From: Phycisphaerales bacterium
Lineage (GTDB): Bacteria > Planctomycetota > Phycisphaerae > WQYP01
Direction: 5' to 3'
NCBI GenBank assembly: GCA_027313145.1
Contig: DAHVEJ010000012.1
Location: 10,434-42,917, forward strand
DNA length: 32,484 bases
Shown piece by piece: positions 1 through 8,566 of this stretch. A program made the translations under genes and the position numbers. The stretch's first letter is position 1. Each line of letters opens with the position of its first letter. The notes under the pieces are model-generated. The model was not told the origin of the DNA, did not search any database, and saw nothing but the letters and a program-made list of their open reading frames with translations.

Positions 1-2
1 AC

Positions 3-371
3 GCAACGGCCAAGCACAATGCGTCAATCGCTCTACGCACCCGCCGCAGGCCATTTGGCGTCCGCCTTGACGCAAAACAAGCCCGCGACCGCGTTGAGTG
101 GATGGATCTGCTGCAGATGACAGAAGAGGAGCTACACCTCACTGGTGTATTGGTTGGCGGCAGTATTGAATCCTCGCGCTTTGAGCTTAAGCTAAACGAT
201 GAGGTCTACCGCGGAAAAGTCTCGGATGCCGCTCGAAAACAGATGGAAACGGTGACCTTTGGTGCCCAAATTCATGCGACCGTCAAGGCGACCACAACGC
301 TCCATGAAGAAGGAGTTATTGAACCTACAACTTCCTACCTCATGACGAAATTGGTTCCAGCTGATAAATAA
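3..371 (+). CDS. 3' end of an unidentified gene (5' truncated by window edge)
   Basis: The reading frame is open from the first bases of the window to a TAA at 369-371, so about 122 C-terminal residues are visible. An internal ATG at 102 is not needed to explain the frame. The visible part starts basic and Arg-rich, then has a segment of alternating hydrophobic and charged residues (GVLVGGSIESSRFELKL is one stretch) that suggests a small beta-rich domain. I do not recognise the family. It ends 24 bases before the start of the helicase-nuclease on the same strand, so the two are probably co-transcribed and may work together, for instance as an accessory subunit. That role is inferred from position only. 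Confidence 0.6.
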   Translation, partial: ATAKHNASIALRTRRRPFGVRLDAKQARDRVEWMDLLQMTEEELHLTGVLVGGSIESSRFELKLNDEVYRGKVSDAARKQMETVTFGAQIHATVKATTTLHEEGVIEPTTSYLMTKLVPADK

Positions 372-395
372 GTCCCCAACTTCACGGGAGTGGCC

Positions 396-3104
396 ATGCC
401 CCTGAACTCCGCTTTTCCAATTGACCCCCACGCGATTCTTGACCCGGATATTCGTTGGTACCCCGGCGACCAGCAGGACCAGTTCACCCAGTCGGGATAC
501 GCCCGCCTGCTGCCGCCGCTGGTCTATAAAATACGTCAGGGGGTAAAAGCCTGGCGCAACACCCGTTATGCCGGAGCCAGCGACACCACCCGGACCTTGC
601 TGAATCATTGGTTCACCACGGAACACCACCTGCCGCAGGCCAAGGGAACCGCTGAACTTTTCCGCTACTACTTCGCCCAGCGGGAAGCTGTCGAATCCAC
701 CATCTGGCTCTATGAAGTCCAGCAGGCCCGTGATCCCTACGCACTGATCAAGTTCGATGGTTCAGCAAGGGTCTCCAAGGGAATGTTTGCCGAAGATTGG
801 ACCCGCTACGTGATGAAAATGGCCACCGGCTCGGGCAAAACCAAAGTCATGAGCCTGCTGATTGCCTGGGCCTATTTCCACCGGCTCTACGAAACCGGTT
901 CGGACATGTCACTGAATTTTCTAATCATAGCGCCGAACATTATCGTATTGGACCGGTTACGGGAGGACTTTGACGGATTAAAAATATTCTTCCGCGACCC
1001 GGTGCTCCCCGAAAACGGCTGCGCCGGACGAAACTGGCGGGATGATTTTCAACCCATGCTGCACATCCAGGACCAGGTCGGTGCTATTTCCGACTCTGGC
1101 AACATATTCCTGACCAATATCCACCGCGTTTATGACAACCAATCCGCTCCCTCCATTGAAGATGTCAACACGATGAATTATTTCCTTGGCCCGCGGCCAA
1201 CCGGAAAGACCAACGACGCGCAGGTTGATCTAAGCCGCATTATCCGGGACGTTCCGGATCTGATCGTCATAAATGATGAGGCGCACCACATCCATGACGA
1301 GAAAATGGCCTGGTTTAGGAATATTCAGGACATTTCCAACCAGTTGCGGCTCAAGGGAAGCAAACTCGCAGCGCAGTTCGACCTCACGGCCACACCTAAA
1401 CACGATGATGGGGCCATTTTTGTCCAAACCATCAGCGACTATCCGCTCGTGGAGGCCATCCGCCAGAAGGTGGTTAAAACACCGGTGCTTCCCGACGCTG
1501 CGTCCCGCGCCAAACTCGTTGAAAAACCCAGCGATAAATTTGCTGAACGCTTCGAGGATTATATACATCTTGGCTACCTGGAATGGGAAAAACGCTTCAC
1601 CGAAATCAAACCGCTGGGGAAAAAAGCCGTCCTCTTTGTAATGACCGAAGACACCCGCACATGCGATCAGGTCGGAGAACACCTTGAGGTCCGTTACCCG
1701 GAATTGCGGGACAAAGTGTTGGTCATCCACACCAAAAGCAACGGTGAAATCTCTGAGGCTTTCGGCAAAAAGGGTGCCGACGAATTGGAAAAATTACGTA
1801 AGGAAAGCCGGGAGATCGACCACGCGGAAAATCGCTATCTCGCCATCGTCTCTGTCATGATGCTGCGTGAAGGCTGGGATGTGCAGAACGTCATCGCCAT
1901 GGTAGGCCTGCGCCCTTTTGGATCGGATAACAAAATCCTGCCGGAGCAGGCCCTTGGCCGTGGCCTGCGGCTCATGTACCGTGGCTGGAGCACCGGCGAC
2001 GGTCTGCCGATTCACGAACGGGTCAGCGTGGTCGGAACCGTCCCCTTCATGGAGTTTGTGGAATCAATTCGCAACGAGGGGGTGGAACTCGAATATTCAC
2101 CGATGGGCGAAACCACCGAACCCCTGTCTCCCATTGTCGTGGAAGTGGATAACGAAAACCAACAGAAGAATATGGCACAACTGGATGTGGAATTGCCCGT
2201 GCTCTCACCGCGTATCTACCGCGAATATAAGAACCTTACCCTGCTCAATATTGATGAACTCCCGGCCCCTAAACTGCCGGTCACAGATTTCTCCGAGGAA
2301 CAGAAACGTGAAATCGTATTCAAAGATATGAACACCACGGAAACCAGCCACACCACAGTCCTCGACTCAATGATCACCCCATCGGGCCAAAGTGCCGTGG
2401 GTTTCTTCGCCCGCTCGCTCATGCGGGATTTGCGACTCGTGGGCGGTTTCGATGTGCTCTACGAAAAACTCAAAATATTCATGGAAACGCGACTTTTCAA
2501 CCACCCTGTAGATCTCAACGATCTCAACGTGTTACGAAATCTTTCGGAGACACCCGTAACCAGGGCGCTTTTGGAAACATTTAAAGCCGCACTGAATCAG
2601 TTAACTGTCCAGCAGCGTGGAACCACCGAAATTTGCGATTACATCAAAATCAGCAAAATTCGCCCCTTTGTAATCAACAACCAGCCCTACCTGACGGCAC
2701 CAAATACGATTTTTAATAAGGTGGTGGGAAATAATTTTGAGTTGCAATTTGCTCGGCTTCTCGCCGAATCGAAACAAATCATTTCATTTGCCAAAAACCC
2801 GGAGCGCAATCCCGGTGCCTTCCGCCTCGAATACCGCACCCCGGACGGAAGCATTGAGAACTATTTCCCCGATTTCATCGTGAAAGAATCCGAATCCGAT
2901 ATCTGGCTCATAGAAACCAAGGGACGCGAGGATCTCAAAGACCCGCAAAAATGGGCGCGCCTAAAACAGTGGTGCGCCGACGCAACGGTACAGGACGGAA
3001 AAAGAAACTTTCATCCGCTGTTCGTGCGCGAGGAGCAATGGGAAAAATACCCTCCAAAAAGCTTCGCCGCCATGTGCCAGATGTTCGCGGAAGACACCCC
3101 CTGA
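396..3104 (+). CDS. Type III restriction Res-like DEAD/DEAH helicase-nuclease
   Basis: ATP-dependent helicase/translocase fused to a C-terminal nuclease. Counting from the GTG at 390, a Walker A motif (ATGSGKT) lies near residue 145, a DEAH box (NDEAHH) near 296, and a motif-VI-like QALGRGLR near 520. A PDDEXK-type signature follows at about 828-843: PDF, then an ETK about a dozen residues later. The length of ~902 residues suits Res subunits of type III systems and the related BPTD_3080-type family, whose N-terminal region with an FAQREAVE-like motif it resembles. I prefer ATG 396 because a CGGGAG ribosome site ends at 390, five bases upstream; a GTG at 390 would overlap that site. No Mod methyltransferase is visible; it could lie upstream of the window. 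It cuts or translocates DNA in the cytoplasm if it behaves like its family. Confidence 0.9.
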   Translation: MPLNSAFPIDPHAILDPDIRWYPGDQQDQFTQSGYARLLPPLVYKIRQGVKAWRNTRYAGASDTTRTLLNHWFTTEHHLPQAKGTAELFRYYFAQREAVESTIWLYEVQQARDPYALIKFDGSARVSKGMFAEDWTRYVMKMATGSGKTKVMSLLIAWAYFHRLYETGSDMSLNFLIIAPNIIVLDRLREDFDGLKIFFRDPVLPENGCAGRNWRDDFQPMLHIQDQVGAISDSGNIFLTNIHRVYDNQSAPSIEDVNTMNYFLGPRPTGKTNDAQVDLSRIIRDVPDLIVINDEAHHIHDEKMAWFRNIQDISNQLRLKGSKLAAQFDLTATPKHDDGAIFVQTISDYPLVEAIRQKVVKTPVLPDAASRAKLVEKPSDKFAERFEDYIHLGYLEWEKRFTEIKPLGKKAVLFVMTEDTRTCDQVGEHLEVRYPELRDKVLVIHTKSNGEISEAFGKKGADELEKLRKESREIDHAENRYLAIVSVMMLREGWDVQNVIAMVGLRPFGSDNKILPEQALGRGLRLMYRGWSTGDGLPIHERVSVVGTVPFMEFVESIRNEGVELEYSPMGETTEPLSPIVVEVDNENQQKNMAQLDVELPVLSPRIYREYKNLTLLNIDELPAPKLPVTDFSEEQKREIVFKDMNTTETSHTTVLDSMITPSGQSAVGFFARSLMRDLRLVGGFDVLYEKLKIFMETRLFNHPVDLNDLNVLRNLSETPVTRALLETFKAALNQLTVQQRGTTEICDYIKISKIRPFVINNQPYLTAPNTIFNKVVGNNFELQFARLLAESKQIISFAKNPERNPGAFRLEYRTPDGSIENYFPDFIVKESESDIWLIETKGREDLKDPQKWARLKQWCADATVQDGKRNFHPLFVREEQWEKYPPKSFAAMCQMFAEDTP

Positions 3105-3181
3105 ATCACCCCATGCGTGCAAACCCATCCGCCCCCGGGTAAAGTGGCAACCCCCGAATGCAACGCACTTAAGAACCAAGG

Positions 3182-3844
3182 CTATTTCAGGCCGGTTTTC
3201 CCGGGTTCTGGGGGGCTGCTCTTCGCGTCGCTTTGGGGCACCGGCTTTGCAATCGGAAGCCGCCAGCCATGTTTGATCGCCATAAACCGCAGCCAAAAGC
3301 AAAGAACCGCACCGCTGATGGTTGTCGCAGTCGGCGGAAGGTGCAGCAGGCCGCCAACCACGACGACCGACGCACCGGCAAGCGCGGCGACAGCGTAAAG
3401 ATCGGCACGCAGTACCGTGGGGATTTCAGCCAAAAGAACGTCGCGCATAACCCCGCCGCCAATGCCGGTAAGCATCCCCAACAGAGCAGCCATAACCGGG
3501 TTAAGTCCGTAAGCCATCGCCTTCTGCGCACCGGAGACTGCGAAGAGCGAAAGGCCCGCCGCATCGAATAGCAGCACGGGTAGACGCAGGTGATCAACTC
3601 CGGAATACCAGTAAAATGTAACGACACCCGCGAGAACCGAAACCCCCAGATATCGCCAGTCGCGGATCGCGCCGGGTGGAATCGATCCGATCAGCACGTC
3701 GCGGGTGATGCCGCCAAAATTCCCGGCGACAAATGAAAGTACCAGAATTCCAAACAGGTCAAGCCGCCGAGCTACGCCCGCAGTAGCGCCGCTGATCGCG
3801 AAGACAAATGTGCCGATGAGATTCAACACAAACAGTAAGGTCAT
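3182..3844 (-). CDS. TRIC-family (YadS/YicG-like) cation channel protein
   Basis: A 220-residue, strongly hydrophobic inner-membrane protein with about seven predicted membrane spans. Two internally similar halves each carry the glycine-rich signature of the family: GGITRDVLIGSIPP near residue 44 and GGGVMRDVLLAEIP near residue 130. This is the bacterial relative of trimeric intracellular cation (TRIC) channels, formerly UPF0126; bacterial members form K+-permeable homotrimers. The C-terminal tail is polar and Pro/Ser/Lys-rich. It starts 55 bases downstream of the amidohydrolase stop on the same strand, so the pair may share a transcript. It converges with the helicase-nuclease, whose stop is 77 bases away. 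The physiological role in this organism is unknown. Confidence 0.9.
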   Translation of the reverse strand: MTLLFVLNLIGTFVFAISGATAGVARRLDLFGILVLSFVAGNFGGITRDVLIGSIPPGAIRDWRYLGVSVLAGVVTFYWYSGVDHLRLPVLLFDAAGLSLFAVSGAQKAMAYGLNPVMAALLGMLTGIGGGVMRDVLLAEIPTVLRADLYAVAALAGASVVVVGGLLHLPPTATTISGAVLCFWLRFMAIKHGWRLPIAKPVPQSDAKSSPPEPGKTGLK

Positions 3845-3899
3845 TGTCAGCCCCTTTTCCTCAGCCTCATCACTGCCCGGTAACCCGCAGTGCCGCCAA

Positions 3900-5183
3900 T
3901 CACTGAGGTGCCCCCGGTGCCGTAAGCCAAACTCGTGCTGCGACCACCAGCGCTTCCACGCCCGTGCGCAATGTTGGGTGAATAACCGGAGCGAACAGCG
4001 GACTGTGATTGACCGGTAAGTCGTTTACTCGGCCGGCTTCCAGGGCCTTTGCGTAGGTTGCCGGATCGGTGCCCCCTACGAACCAGAAGACGGACGGAAC
4101 ATGCCACTGGACGCCGAAACATCCGAAATCCTCGCTCGCAGGCGCGGGACCGGTGTGCCGGACACGATCGGGGGTAAAGTAAGCGCGGAACGCGCTGACG
4201 ATCCGCTGACTTGCCGCAGCGTCATTAACATTCAGGGGATAATGGTCCAGCGGCGTTATTTCCGGTGCCCTTGGCGCACCCGACGCCGCCGCCTCAGCGT
4301 TGACGATGCGCTCAATCGCGGAAAGCACGCGACTACGCACAGCTTCATCAAATGTGCGAACATTCAGCTTGATTAAGGCCTCATCGGGAATGACGTTCTC
4401 CTTAGTCCCCGCCTGAAGTACGCCAATAGTGACTACGGCCGCTTCAGCGGCGGCGACTTCGCGCGAAACAATCGTCTGCAATCGCATTACAGTCGCTGCC
4501 GCCATCACCACAGGATCGATACTGGCCTGCGGCATTGAGCCGTGGGCACCGCGGCCGAAAAGGCGAATTTGTAAACTATCAGCCGCCGATGTGATAGGAC
4601 CAGCGCTTCCGGAAACCGTTCCCGCCGGCCCGACCATGACATGCTGGCCGAGAACGACCACTGGCTTGGGAAAGCGTCGGAGCAGGCCGTCGTCAATCAT
4701 GGCCTGCGCGCCTTGCGCGGTCTCTTCACCGGGTTGGAACACCACAACGAGGGTTCCTTTCCATGCATCGCGCTGCTGCGCAAACAGCGTAGCCGCTCCT
4801 ACCAGCCATGCTACATGCATATCATGACCACACATGTGCCCGACCGGCACTGTCTGTCCCGTAGGGTCTTTGACCCTGACCTTGCTGGCATACACCAAGC
4901 CCGTCGCCTCCTCCACGGGCAAAGCGTCCATGTCGGCGCGGAGCATCACAGCCGGACCATCGCCGTTGCGCAGCAGGCCGACAACGCCGGTCTTACCGAT
5001 CCCTGTAGTCACATCGTAGCCCGCGGCTCGCAGTCGTTCAGCGGCTAAATTGGCTGTCTGAGTTTCCTGCATGGACAGCTCCGGATGCGCATGGATTGCC
5101 TTGTACAACGCTTCCAGCGCGGGGAGCAGTTGCTCAAGGTTTTTCAAAACTGGTTCAGAAGTGTTTTCCGACGCTGTGCTCAT
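3900..5183 (-). CDS. M20D-family amidohydrolase (hippurate/IAA-amino acid hydrolase type)
   Basis: Zinc or manganese aminoacylase-type peptidase expected to hydrolyse N-acyl amino acids or similar amides in the cytoplasm. Numbering from the ATG at 5183, it shows the M20D metal-site pattern HMCGHDMH (Cys118, His120, His123) and PGEET (Glu153-Glu154). A GQHV histidine follows, then a lid-domain GRGAHGSMPQ motif and a C-terminal NHSPLF. The full length of about 427 residues is slightly above the usual ~400. A GTG at 5192 is in frame, but the ATG has a GGTGG five bases upstream, so I use it. No signal peptide is seen. The actual substrate cannot be told from sequence. It precedes the TRIC gene, possibly as an operon. 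Confidence 0.9.
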   Translation of the reverse strand: MSTASENTSEPVLKNLEQLLPALEALYKAIHAHPELSMQETQTANLAAERLRAAGYDVTTGIGKTGVVGLLRNGDGPAVMLRADMDALPVEEATGLVYASKVRVKDPTGQTVPVGHMCGHDMHVAWLVGAATLFAQQRDAWKGTLVVVFQPGEETAQGAQAMIDDGLLRRFPKPVVVLGQHVMVGPAGTVSGSAGPITSAADSLQIRLFGRGAHGSMPQASIDPVVMAAATVMRLQTIVSREVAAAEAAVVTIGVLQAGTKENVIPDEALIKLNVRTFDEAVRSRVLSAIERIVNAEAAASGAPRAPEITPLDHYPLNVNDAAASQRIVSAFRAYFTPDRVRHTGPAPASEDFGCFGVQWHVPSVFWFVGGTDPATYAKALEAGRVNDLPVNHSPLFAPVIHPTLRTGVEALVVAARVWLTAPGAPQ

Positions 5184-5436
5184 GGCGACCACCGCTGCGA
5201 ATTTTAACCAATATATCTAATTTTTATCCGGTATCTTCCGCGAAGTCAATGAACCGGAGAAAGTGTAACGGGTACGCAAAGAGTTTAGGCCATGGCCAAT
5301 GATAAGTCGCAAAATACCGCAACCGCACCTCCCCACAGGGAACCCCCTCCACCAACCGCGGCAGCGCCGCCGTCGCCGATGCCAAATACTAAATGCCAGA
5401 TACCGAACGCTTCCCGTCGTTTCGCAGTTTTTACCG

Positions 5437-5519
5437 ATGTCCACCGCCACTAATCTTTATCGGAGCATGATCAGGGGCGGGCGAACGCGGTTAACGCGGA
5501 TGGCGAAACGGTTCTGTGC
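5437..5519 (+). other. Detached 5' end of the ankyrin/Sel1 gene
   Basis: From ATG 5437 the frame reads MSTATNLYRSMIRGG. The main ankyrin frame can be followed back from 5520 to about 5481 as ANAVNADGETVL without a start codon. Joined, these give a normal ankyrin repeat (LYRSMIRGGANAVNADGETVL). The join needs one extra base inside the G-rich stretch 5474-5481, so a one-base deletion there is the simplest explanation. A competing reading is an ATG at 5292 in the same frame as the main body, stopped by TAA at 5451; its sequence is Pro/Ala-rich and unlike a repeat. The rest of 5184-5436 holds nothing else I can support. Confidence 0.45.
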
Positions 5520-7196
5520 GTGGCGGCAGCGCTGGAAAACACCGCAGTCTTGGAACTTCTCATCAAGAGTGGCTCTGCGATTGACGGGCGTGACAAGCAT
5601 GGCCGCACACCCCTGCTGATCGCGGCGGAAGCGGGCCATGTTGAGGTTGCGGCCGTGCTGATCGCAGCCGGGGCGGACATCAACGCAAGCGATACCGGCG
5701 GTACGACGCCCTTGCATGCCGCAGTTTGGCGGGAGCGATTTCTGGTCGTGGAGCTTCTTTTGCAGAAAGGAGCAAACGCGTGTGCCGCAGATCACGATGG
5801 CAACACGCCGTTGCATGGGGTGGCGCAGACCGGGCAAGAGGGGACGGCTTGGTTGCTCGTAGGCGCGGATGCCGACGTGAATGCCAAGAACCGGTTTGGT
5901 GAAACGCCGTTTTACCTCACGCTAAAATGCCACAATAACGGCATAGTCCCTGCGCTACGTGGATCAGGTGCCGGGATCAATCAATTTTCGCCAGATGTTT
6001 TCAGAACGGCGGCTGTCGCAGGCGATGCGGCGGCGATGACCAGTTTGGGGTCTTGCTACGAGCTGGGGGGCATGGCGGGGGTTAAACAAGACCACAGCAA
6101 GGCAATGGAATGGTACCTCAAAGCCGCCGCAGCGGGCGACGCCGACGCGATGTGCAGGATCGGGACGCTCTACCGAAGCGGCTGCGGCGTGTCGAAGGAT
6201 GACGCCAAGGCCATGGATTGGTACCAAACGGCCGCTAGGGCAGGCAACGCGGGTGCGATGGTCGAAATCGGCAATCTCTATGCCAACGACCATGGTATAC
6301 CACAAGATTTTACCAAAGCCATGGATTGGTGTCGGAAGGCCGCTGCTGCGGGCAATGCGACGGCGATGTACAACCTCGGAGTTCTTTACGAAAAAGGCCG
6401 AGGCGTGCCGCAGGACTCCGCCAAGGCGATGAGGTGGTTCCGCAAGGCCATTGTGGGCGGGAGCGCGGACGCGATGCACGCCATCGGAATTTTGTATGAA
6501 GAGGGTCGAGGCATGCAGCAGGACTCCGTGGAGGCCAAACGCTGGTATCGCAGGGCCGCCGCGGCGGGGAGTGCAGAGGCGATGAATGAAATCGGCGTGT
6601 TCTTCCATGGCGGCCAGGATTTCGCCCAAGCGATGCAGTGGTTTCGGATGGCCGCTGCGGCGGGAAGCTCAACGGCGATGCGCAACATCGGTCTGCTCCA
6701 CGAGGGCGGCTGCGGCGTGCCGCAAGATTACACTAAAGCCATGGATTGGTATCATAAAGCCGCTGATGCTGGAAGCGCAGATGCGGCGAATAACATCGGC
6801 GCTCTCCATTGTTACGGCCGAGGCGTGCCGCAGGACTCCGCCAAGGCCATGGCTTGGTACCGCAGAGCCGCCGCAGCGGAAAGCACGGGCGCAATGTGCA
6901 ATATCGGCAAGCTCTATAACCGCGGCCAAGGCGTGCCGCAGGATTACACCGAAGCCATGGGGTGGTGGCGGAAGGCCGCTGCTGCGGGGAGCGCGGGCGC
7001 GATGTACGACATTGGGTTGCTTTACAAAGACGGCCTTGGCGTACAGCAAGATCATACCAAGGCCGTAGAATGGTGGAGCCTCGCCAAAAGTAGTGCGGGG
7101 GAGGGGACAGCGGCCTACGATCGCGCTGAAAAGGCCATCCGAAGTTTGGGGCCCGGTGAGCGGCCTGGAGGGTCGAGTCGAAGCCGCGAGAGGTAG
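5520..7196 (+). CDS. Ankyrin- and Sel1-repeat protein (5' end disrupted)
   Basis: Repeat scaffold protein. About five ankyrin repeats (residues ~1-150, e.g. HGRTPLLIAAEAGHVEV and GGTTPLHAAVW) are followed by ten Sel1-like repeats of ~36 residues with the pattern AGxAxAMxxIGxLYxxGxGVPQDxxKAMxWYRKAA. The sixth Sel1 unit lacks several residues of its loop. Some units are nearly identical at the DNA level: a ~32-base stretch near 6404 recurs near 6816, so recent unit duplication or conversion is likely. The C-terminus is a short Gly/Arg/Ser tail. The only in-frame start is GTG 5520, which falls inside the first ankyrin repeat, so the native start has probably been lost (see 5437-5519). Both repeat types mediate protein-protein contacts; the partner is unknown. 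No signal peptide remains. Confidence 0.8.
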   Translation: MAAALENTAVLELLIKSGSAIDGRDKHGRTPLLIAAEAGHVEVAAVLIAAGADINASDTGGTTPLHAAVWRERFLVVELLLQKGANACAADHDGNTPLHGVAQTGQEGTAWLLVGADADVNAKNRFGETPFYLTLKCHNNGIVPALRGSGAGINQFSPDVFRTAAVAGDAAAMTSLGSCYELGGMAGVKQDHSKAMEWYLKAAAAGDADAMCRIGTLYRSGCGVSKDDAKAMDWYQTAARAGNAGAMVEIGNLYANDHGIPQDFTKAMDWCRKAAAAGNATAMYNLGVLYEKGRGVPQDSAKAMRWFRKAIVGGSADAMHAIGILYEEGRGMQQDSVEAKRWYRRAAAAGSAEAMNEIGVFFHGGQDFAQAMQWFRMAAAAGSSTAMRNIGLLHEGGCGVPQDYTKAMDWYHKAADAGSADAANNIGALHCYGRGVPQDSAKAMAWYRRAAAAESTGAMCNIGKLYNRGQGVPQDYTEAMGWWRKAAAAGSAGAMYDIGLLYKDGLGVQQDHTKAVEWWSLAKSSAGEGTAAYDRAEKAIRSLGPGERPGGSSRSRER

Positions 7197-7410
7197 GGGA
7201 GCGGTGTCCCCCAAAAACGCCGTCGGCCAGCCCCAGAACTTTGATCCCTTGTAATCCGGAATGGACGGACGCTAGTCACTATGTCGGTGGCCATTTCCAG
7301 AACTCCAGATAATCCAGCCTACACCGATAAAATGATACCATGGTGGGCGACCAACTATGACGAAATCTCTGAGCCGTACATAGCGCAAGCGCACCGCCGA
7401 CAATTTGACA

Positions 7411-7490
7411 ATTCAGAGTTATACGGCTTGAATGATCTTTTATCGCGGAACTATCCGCTGGAAAGAAATTCCTATGTCGTTTCGTATGAA
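7411..7490 (+). repeat. Leader repeat, copy 1
   Basis: This 80-base stretch aligns without gaps to 10641-10720 at 57 of 80 positions. ATG 7432 aligns with ATG 10662, and ATG 7474 with ATG 10704. Both copies encode similar short peptides (MIFYRGTIRWKEIP here, MVFYCGGLCRKEIR there) ahead of the second ATG, with a purine-rich GAAAG/AAAGG site before it. At copy 2 the second ATG begins the downstream gene. Here it opens a short stretch leading to the HEPN-like gene at 7537. The wider stretch 7197-7410 upstream shows no supported gene; a weak 81-codon frame at 7281-7526 has no ribosome site and overlaps this repeat. Confidence 0.6.
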
Positions 7491-7536
7491 TCCACGATGC
7501 CCGATGCCTTTATACGACCGAATTAAGGAGAAGAAC

Positions 7537-8244
7537 ATGAAAATTTCACTTATTTGTCCCCAATGTGCCAGCGCGGCTGACGGTGTCGGAACGTGGTTCG
7601 TGGAAACGATCCGCGACGACGGATTGTATACGGGGAAGTGCCCCAATGGCCATGATCTGCTCATTGCCACACAGACCCTGCGGCACGAAATGCTTTTCGA
7701 AATCGCGCTTAACGGAATCAGAGACGGGTATTATCGCGAGGCCGTGCTTTCCTTCGCTGGCAGCGTAGAGCGATATTTTGAATTCGCCATTCGCGTTATA
7801 TCGCGCGGACGCGCTGCTGACACGGGCCTATTCGCCAAGGCATGGAAAGATGTAGCCAAACAGTCCGAGCGGCAATTTGGTGCATTTCTATTTCTTTACC
7901 TCACCGAGTACCGCTGCGAACCCAAAATGCTGGGCCAGAAGATGACCGAACTACGTAACAATGTGGCACGCAAGGGACAAATTCCGGAGCGCGCCGAAGC
8001 ACTTCTCTTTGGGGAAAGCGCCTATGAGGTAATCCAAAGCGGGATCCGCCAGCTTCGCGATACCCACTTGGAGAGCGTCAATGCAATTCTCTGCGAGGAA
8101 ACGGCGGTAAAGGCGGAAAAAATGGGGACGAAATATCCGAGGTCTTTTCAGGTTACGCCCACCGTGCTAAATGTAATCGAGGATACCGCAAGCGGTTACA
8201 AACCGTTCAATCAAATCCTTAAGGAGCGTGGTTTATGCCGGTGA
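7537..8244 (+). CDS. Zinc-ribbon plus HEPN-like protein with altered motif
   Basis: A 235-residue protein started by ATG 7537 with AAGGAG six bases upstream; the frame stays open back past 7432. It begins with a CPQC pair and a later CPNGH, consistent with a small zinc ribbon over residues ~6-40. An alpha-helical region follows (REAVLSFAGSVERYFEFAIRVI). Next comes LRNNVARKGQIPERAEALLFG, which resembles the end of HEPN domains, where RNxVxHKGxIPTxEEA is common. The usual histidine of the R-x4-6-H RNase motif is replaced by Arg (RNNVARK), so RNA cleavage by the standard mechanism is doubtful. It shares a leader with the split gene at 10704. HEPN proteins often occur in toxin-antitoxin or defence modules; assignment is by motif only. 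Confidence 0.65.
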   Translation: MKISLICPQCASAADGVGTWFVETIRDDGLYTGKCPNGHDLLIATQTLRHEMLFEIALNGIRDGYYREAVLSFAGSVERYFEFAIRVISRGRAADTGLFAKAWKDVAKQSERQFGAFLFLYLTEYRCEPKMLGQKMTELRNNVARKGQIPERAEALLFGESAYEVIQSGIRQLRDTHLESVNAILCEETAVKAEKMGTKYPRSFQVTPTVLNVIEDTASGYKPFNQILKERGLCR

Positions 8245-8268
8245 CAATATCACCCGTTCCAGCACTCA

Positions 8269-8394
8269 CTATTTTTCCTTGCGCCGCTTGGCTTGTGCTA
8301 AATCCGATCCCGCTATGGATTTAGCCTGCTTCGAGCCCTTCCGGCTCGACAGGGCCTTCCCGGCCAGTTTGGCGTCGCGATTTGATGTGGCCAT
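8269..8394 (-). CDS. Small basic 41-residue protein
   Basis: A short reading frame beginning at ATG 8394 on the minus strand, with a strong AGGAG seven bases upstream (AGGAGATTTCAGATG). The product is Lys/Ala/Ser/Gly-rich with no hydrophobic core (begins MATSNRDAKLAGKALSSRK, ends QAKRRKEK). It resembles small uncharacterised bacterial proteins built around 'AGKxLSSxxxSKxAKSxAGSxLAQ', a pattern I recall from many genomes but cannot assign a function. A longer frame extends to 8478, but the upstream part looks unrelated and the ribosome site selects 8394. It converges with the HEPN-like gene, whose stop is 24 bases away. Lys/Ala content suggests possible nucleic-acid binding, which is only a guess. 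Confidence 0.6.
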   Translation of the reverse strand: MATSNRDAKLAGKALSSRKGSKQAKSIAGSDLAQAKRRKEK

Positions 8395-8566
8395 CTGAAA
8401 TCTCCTCAAAATCGGCAACAATAGCGACACAATTGTAGCACGTCTACGCGAGGCCGCCAATTTCGCAAATGTCGCCAACGCGAGCGACGGCGACTGGTAC
8501 CGGCTCGCACTAGCGTGTATTATTCACTTGGTCCGTTGGGCCTTCGGGTTTTACCGGAGTAGAGAA

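Noticed and set aside
7281-7526. 81-codon frame before the HEPN-like gene
   Set aside because: No ribosome site, no recognisable pattern, and it overlaps the leader repeat; more likely chance.
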